NCBI GenBank assembly: GCA_031282465.1
Contig: JAITDR010000058.1
Location: 1 to 8,800 of the forward strand
Length of the DNA: 8,800 bases
From: Desulfovibrio sp.
Lineage (GTDB): Bacteria; Desulfobacterota; Desulfovibrionia; Desulfovibrionales; Desulfovibrionaceae
Direction of reading: 5' to 3'
The notes under the pieces were generated by a model that was not told the DNA's origin, did not search any database, and saw nothing but the letters and a program-made list of their open reading frames with translations. Shown here in pieces: positions 6,648 through 8,800 of this stretch. Both the position numbers and the translations under genes were made by a program. The stretch's first letter is position 1, and the number at the start of each line of letters is the position of its first letter.

Positions 6648-7847
6648 TCATACCGGTGCGCTTTTGCGGTACCTGAAAAAGTACAGGAACAGGAGGCCGG
6701 CGGAAAAGACGTATACCGCGTTGATGTCCAGAATTTCGTTCATGCCGTAGGCCAGGATGGGGCCGATTGCCATACCGGCATCCGCGGCAAACACATAGAT
6801 CATGAGCAAGGAATGTCCCCCGCTCCGGGCCGCTGCGTCGGAAGCGGCAGTATCGGTCAGGGTGGTGAGCGCCGTGGCCGCCAGTTGCATGCCGAGCAGG
6901 CAGGCGAACCAGATGGGCAACGGCAGCGGAGCCGCCAGAACGGCCGCGAGAAGGCCGCCTGCGGCAAAGGCCGGAAAGAGCAGCTTGCCCTTGCCGTCGC
7001 GCCGGTCCGCAAGTTTTCCCGTCAACGGAGCGAGCCACGGTTCCCAAGCCCAGCGCAGGGCTTGAAAACACCCCCCCAGTGACGCTGCTCCGATCAGGAC
7101 CCCGGCAACGTAAACTCCGCCGCCTGTATGCGCGGCTATCAGAAGGCTCAGGGTCGGAGCCAGTATGCCCTGAACGACCAGCGCGACGATGCCTCCGGCC
7201 GCCGCAATGCGAAGCGTCCCCACCGTGCGCAGGCAGGCGAGCAACCCCGTGCCGCGGCCTGCATCCGGGGATCGCTTGCCCGGTTCGCTTGCGGGAATCA
7301 GGAGCAGCGCAAGAACTATCGCAGGGGCCGTGACTGCCGCGAAAATCAGGGCCGTACCGCGCAGGCCTATCACATCCGCGATGATGCCGCCGCACAGCAT
7401 GCCTATCAGACTGCCCAGACGGTAGAGGCCGTTGTACAACCCGGTGTAGCGTCCTCGGTTGTCCGGCGTGGACACCTTGAGAATGCAGAACAGCGCCCCC
7501 AGCCGCAACAAGGTCCAGGCCGCACCCCAGAGGCAGCGGGCCGCCAGCCATACGGGGAACGACGATGCAAAGCCGTAAGTCGTGGTCGTGACCATTGTCA
7601 AGAGTACGGCGGCGACAATACCCGTGCGTTCGCTGATCAGCGTATACAGGCGGCCGACGGGCGGGTTGAGCGGAAGACGCACGATTCTGTTCGCGGCGAG
7701 TATGATTCCTACTTCCCAAAGAGAGTCCAGGCCGGCTTCCTGATAATACAGGGGCAGGACTATATACAGCATGGAATCGCCCGTCAGGCACAAGGCCGTG
7801 ATCAGCGCGAAGCAGATAATGTGACGTCTGTCTTTGTCGCCCGACAT
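6648..7847 (-). CDS. Major facilitator superfamily (MFS) transporter, substrate unknown
   Basis: A 399-residue inner-membrane protein with about twelve hydrophobic segments in two halves, separated by a polar loop near 186-205 (SEPGKRSPDAGRG). A motif-A-like loop after TM2 reads NRIVRLPLNPPVGRLYTL (53-70). Its counterpart in the second half is clearer: PLTGKLADRRDGKGKLL (274-290). The early LPLYYQEAG and the two motif-A loops fit an MFS exporter or facilitator, but I cannot name a substrate. The ATG has AGGA (7853-7856) 5 nt upstream. The gene is convergent with fabI across 114 nt and lies downstream of glmS on the same strand, separated by 269 nt with strong inverted repeats, so it is probably its own transcription unit. 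Nothing adjacent hints at a substrate. Confidence 0.9.
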   Translation of the reverse strand: MSGDKDRRHIICFALITALCLTGDSMLYIVLPLYYQEAGLDSLWEVGIILAANRIVRLPLNPPVGRLYTLISERTGIVAAVLLTMVTTTTYGFASSFPVWLAARCLWGAAWTLLRLGALFCILKVSTPDNRGRYTGLYNGLYRLGSLIGMLCGGIIADVIGLRGTALIFAAVTAPAIVLALLLIPASEPGKRSPDAGRGTGLLACLRTVGTLRIAAAGGIVALVVQGILAPTLSLLIAAHTGGGVYVAGVLIGAASLGGCFQALRWAWEPWLAPLTGKLADRRDGKGKLLFPAFAAGGLLAAVLAAPLPLPIWFACLLGMQLAATALTTLTDTAASDAAARSGGHSLLMIYVFAADAGMAIGPILAYGMNEILDINAVYVFSAGLLFLYFFRYRKSAPV

Positions 7848-7861
7848 AACAGTCCTGCGCC

Positions 7862-7883
7862 GCGCCCCTCGAATGCGGGGCGC
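7862..7883. repeat. 7-bp GC inverted repeat upstream of the MFS start
   Basis: GCGCCCC (7862-7868) and GGGGCGC (7877-7883) are exact inverted copies with an 8-nt loop. The stem ends 14 nt from the MFS start codon, just beyond its Shine-Dalgarno. If it is in the mRNA it would form a stable hairpin close to the ribosome site. Confidence 0.6.
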
Positions 7884-7887
7884 ACAA

Positions 7888-7904
7888 CGTTTCTTAGGGA
7901 AACG
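7888..7904. repeat. 6-bp inverted repeat in the MFS upstream region
   Basis: CGTTTC (7888-7893) and GAAACG (7899-7904) pair exactly around a 5-nt loop. It is 4 nt from the GC hairpin at 7862-7883, making a tandem pair. On the minus strand a -10-like CATAAT (7909-7914) lies just upstream, but with no good -35 at the right distance. Confidence 0.5.
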
Positions 7905-7957
7905 CTGAATTATGCTTTTTGCCGGGCTTCAACCTCTCGAACTTCTCCGGCAGAGAA

Positions 7958-8024
7958 ATGATCCCCCGGCCCCTCAATTGATATTTCAACGGGTTACTTA
8001 TGAGGGGGGTCCGGGGGAAATCAT
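7958..8024. repeat. Long imperfect stem (about 19 bp) with 24-nt loop
   Basis: Bases 7958-7976 pair with 8001-8024. The three paired blocks are CCCCTCA with TGAGGGG, CCCCCGG with CCGGGGG, and ATGAT with ATCAT. Small bulges lie at 8008-8010 and 8018-8019, and the loop is 7977-8000. The right arm is shared with the hairpin at 8011-8033, so the two structures exclude each other. Confidence 0.6.
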
Positions 8025-8033
8025 TTCCCCCGG
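8011..8033. repeat. Perfect 10-bp inverted repeat with 3-nt loop between glmS and the MFS gene
   Basis: CCGGGGGAAA (8011-8020) and TTTCCCCCGG (8024-8033) are exact inverted copies around TCA. The structure lies 84 nt downstream of the glmS stop. No T-run follows on either strand, so it is not a textbook intrinsic terminator, though it could stall polymerase or protect the 3' end of the glmS message. The flanks, GGGGGGT on one side and CCGCCGGAGGC on the other, resemble what I recall of dispersed intergenic repeats in Desulfovibrio genomes; that resemblance is from memory. Confidence 0.75.
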
Positions 8034-8116
8034 CCGCCGGAGGCATACGACATCAAAGTCGAAATGCACTGATATTCGAGCCGTATTGCCTCGCCGACGC
8101 CGATACGGCGCGCGTA

Positions 8117-8800
8117 TTATTCCACAGTTACGCTTTTCGCCAAGTTGCGGGGCTGATCCACATCCTTGCCCAGAAAGGCGGCGGCTTTATAGCTGAACAA
8201 CTGCAGGGCCGGCAGCATGAAAAAGGCGCATAAGGGCCCCCATGCCTCAGGCAGCAGCCAGCTTTCGCCCGCGCGCAGTTCCATGCCGTCTTTGGGCGGA
8301 TTGGTAAGGGCAACGACGGGGCCCTTACGGGCCGCCACTTCCTCCAGGTTGGACATGGTCTTGGCGTAATGCGCGTCGCGCGGCATGACGAAAAACGAAG
8401 GGAAGCACGGATCAATCAGGGCAATGGGCCCGTGTTTCATTTCTCCCGAGGCATAGCCCTCGGCATGGATGTAGGAAAGTTCCTTGACCTTGAGCGCTCC
8501 CTCCAGAGCTAGAGGTAACGATTGCCCGCGCCCGAGGAAGAACATGCTCTTGCAGGCGGCAAAACGCGCGGCCAGATCGGCTGCTTCGGATTCAAGGGCG
8601 GGGAGCAGGGCCGTAAGCCTGGTCGGGATATCCGACAGCTCGGCCAAGGCCCGCGCCGAGATTTCCCTGTCGAGCAATCCTCGTTTCCGGCCCCAGTATA
8701 GGGCCGTGAGCATGAGTACGGTCATTTGCGCGGTCATGGCTTTGGTGGACGCCACGCTGATCTCCGGACCGGCTTGGGTAAGTATGACGGCATCCGCTTC
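8117..8800 (-). CDS. glmS: Glutamine-fructose-6-phosphate aminotransferase (isomerizing), C-terminal part
   Basis: GlmS makes glucosamine-6-phosphate from fructose-6-phosphate and glutamine, the first step toward UDP-GlcNAc for peptidoglycan and LPS; cytoplasmic. Only the last 227 residues are in the window and the frame is open to the right edge, so the glutaminase domain and most of the first SIS domain are missing. Visible motifs are GPEISVASTKAMT (11-23 of the visible part), LGRGQSLPLALEGALKVKEL (89-108), IHAEGYASGEMKHGPIALID (111-130) and the family-typical end DQPRNLAKSVTVE. Glu107, His123 and Lys222 match E. coli Glu488, His504 and Lys603 with identical spacing, so the isomerase site looks intact. 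The transcript continues toward the structured region before the MFS gene. Confidence 0.97.
   Translation of the reverse strand, partial: EADAVILTQAGPEISVASTKAMTAQMTVLMLTALYWGRKRGLLDREISARALAELSDIPTRLTALLPALESEAADLAARFAACKSMFFLGRGQSLPLALEGALKVKELSYIHAEGYASGEMKHGPIALIDPCFPSFFVMPRDAHYAKTMSNLEEVAARKGPVVALTNPPKDGMELRAGESWLLPEAWGPLCAFFMLPALQLFSYKAAAFLGKDVDQPRNLAKSVTVE

Noticed and set aside
6556..7887. Long minus-strand frame overlapping the MFS gene in another frame (about 443 codons)
   Set aside because: The translation is Arg/Gly/Pro/His-rich and lacks membrane segments, while the chosen frame encodes a clear MFS protein with a ribosome site.
7905..7976. Insertion-sequence remnant next to the repeats
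   Set aside because: No transposase fragment, matching terminal repeats or target duplication could be seen.
8011..8033. Intrinsic terminator of glmS
   Set aside because: The stem is strong, but no U-run follows on the minus strand, so it is recorded as an inverted repeat rather than a terminator.

Overview
The window looks like a chromosomal stretch from a Desulfovibrio-like deltaproteobacterium (Desulfovibrionaceae). The grounds are GC-rich codon use, an omega subunit and a DnaJ of the type I associate with that family, and a hisD-purC-fabI gene order that I recall from Desulfovibrio. The placement rests on pattern recognition only; no search was run. Almost everything is housekeeping, and I see no phage genes, transposase, CRISPR array, tRNA or rRNA.

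Layout. 1-834 (+): the C-terminal half of an SNF2-family helicase, cut by the left edge. 841-1713 (+): a YitT-family membrane protein starting 6 nt after the helicase stop. 2888-3124 and 1757-2881 (-): rpoZ (omega subunit of RNA polymerase) and dnaJ (Hsp40), a two-gene unit read leftward from a strong sigma70-type promoter at 3236-3265. 3125-3441: the divergent rpoZ/hisD intergenic region. 3442-6533 (+): hisD, purC and fabI with gaps of 24 and 44 nt, probably one operon. 6648-7847 (-): an MFS transporter of unknown substrate, convergent with fabI. 7848-8116: a structured intergenic region holding several inverted repeats. 8117-8800 (-): the C-terminal part of glmS, cut by the right edge.

How the genes work together. 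The hisD-purC-fabI unit joins the last step of histidine synthesis, a middle step of purine synthesis and the reductive step of fatty-acid elongation. Histidine and purine synthesis are linked through AICAR; FabI has no direct chemical link to them. rpoZ-dnaJ pairs a transcription subunit with a chaperone. GlmS feeds amino-sugar and cell-wall synthesis. Each protein-coding start was checked against the family N-terminus and a Shine-Dalgarno sequence; for rpoZ, hisD and fabI the longest in-frame extension was rejected.

The part least explained by ordinary genes is 7862-8040. It holds a perfect 10-bp inverted repeat, a competing 19-bp imperfect stem that shares one arm with it, and two smaller hairpins just upstream of the MFS gene. 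This may be a dispersed Desulfovibrio-type intergenic repeat or a transcript-end or leader structure. I found no convincing evidence of a new multi-gene system.
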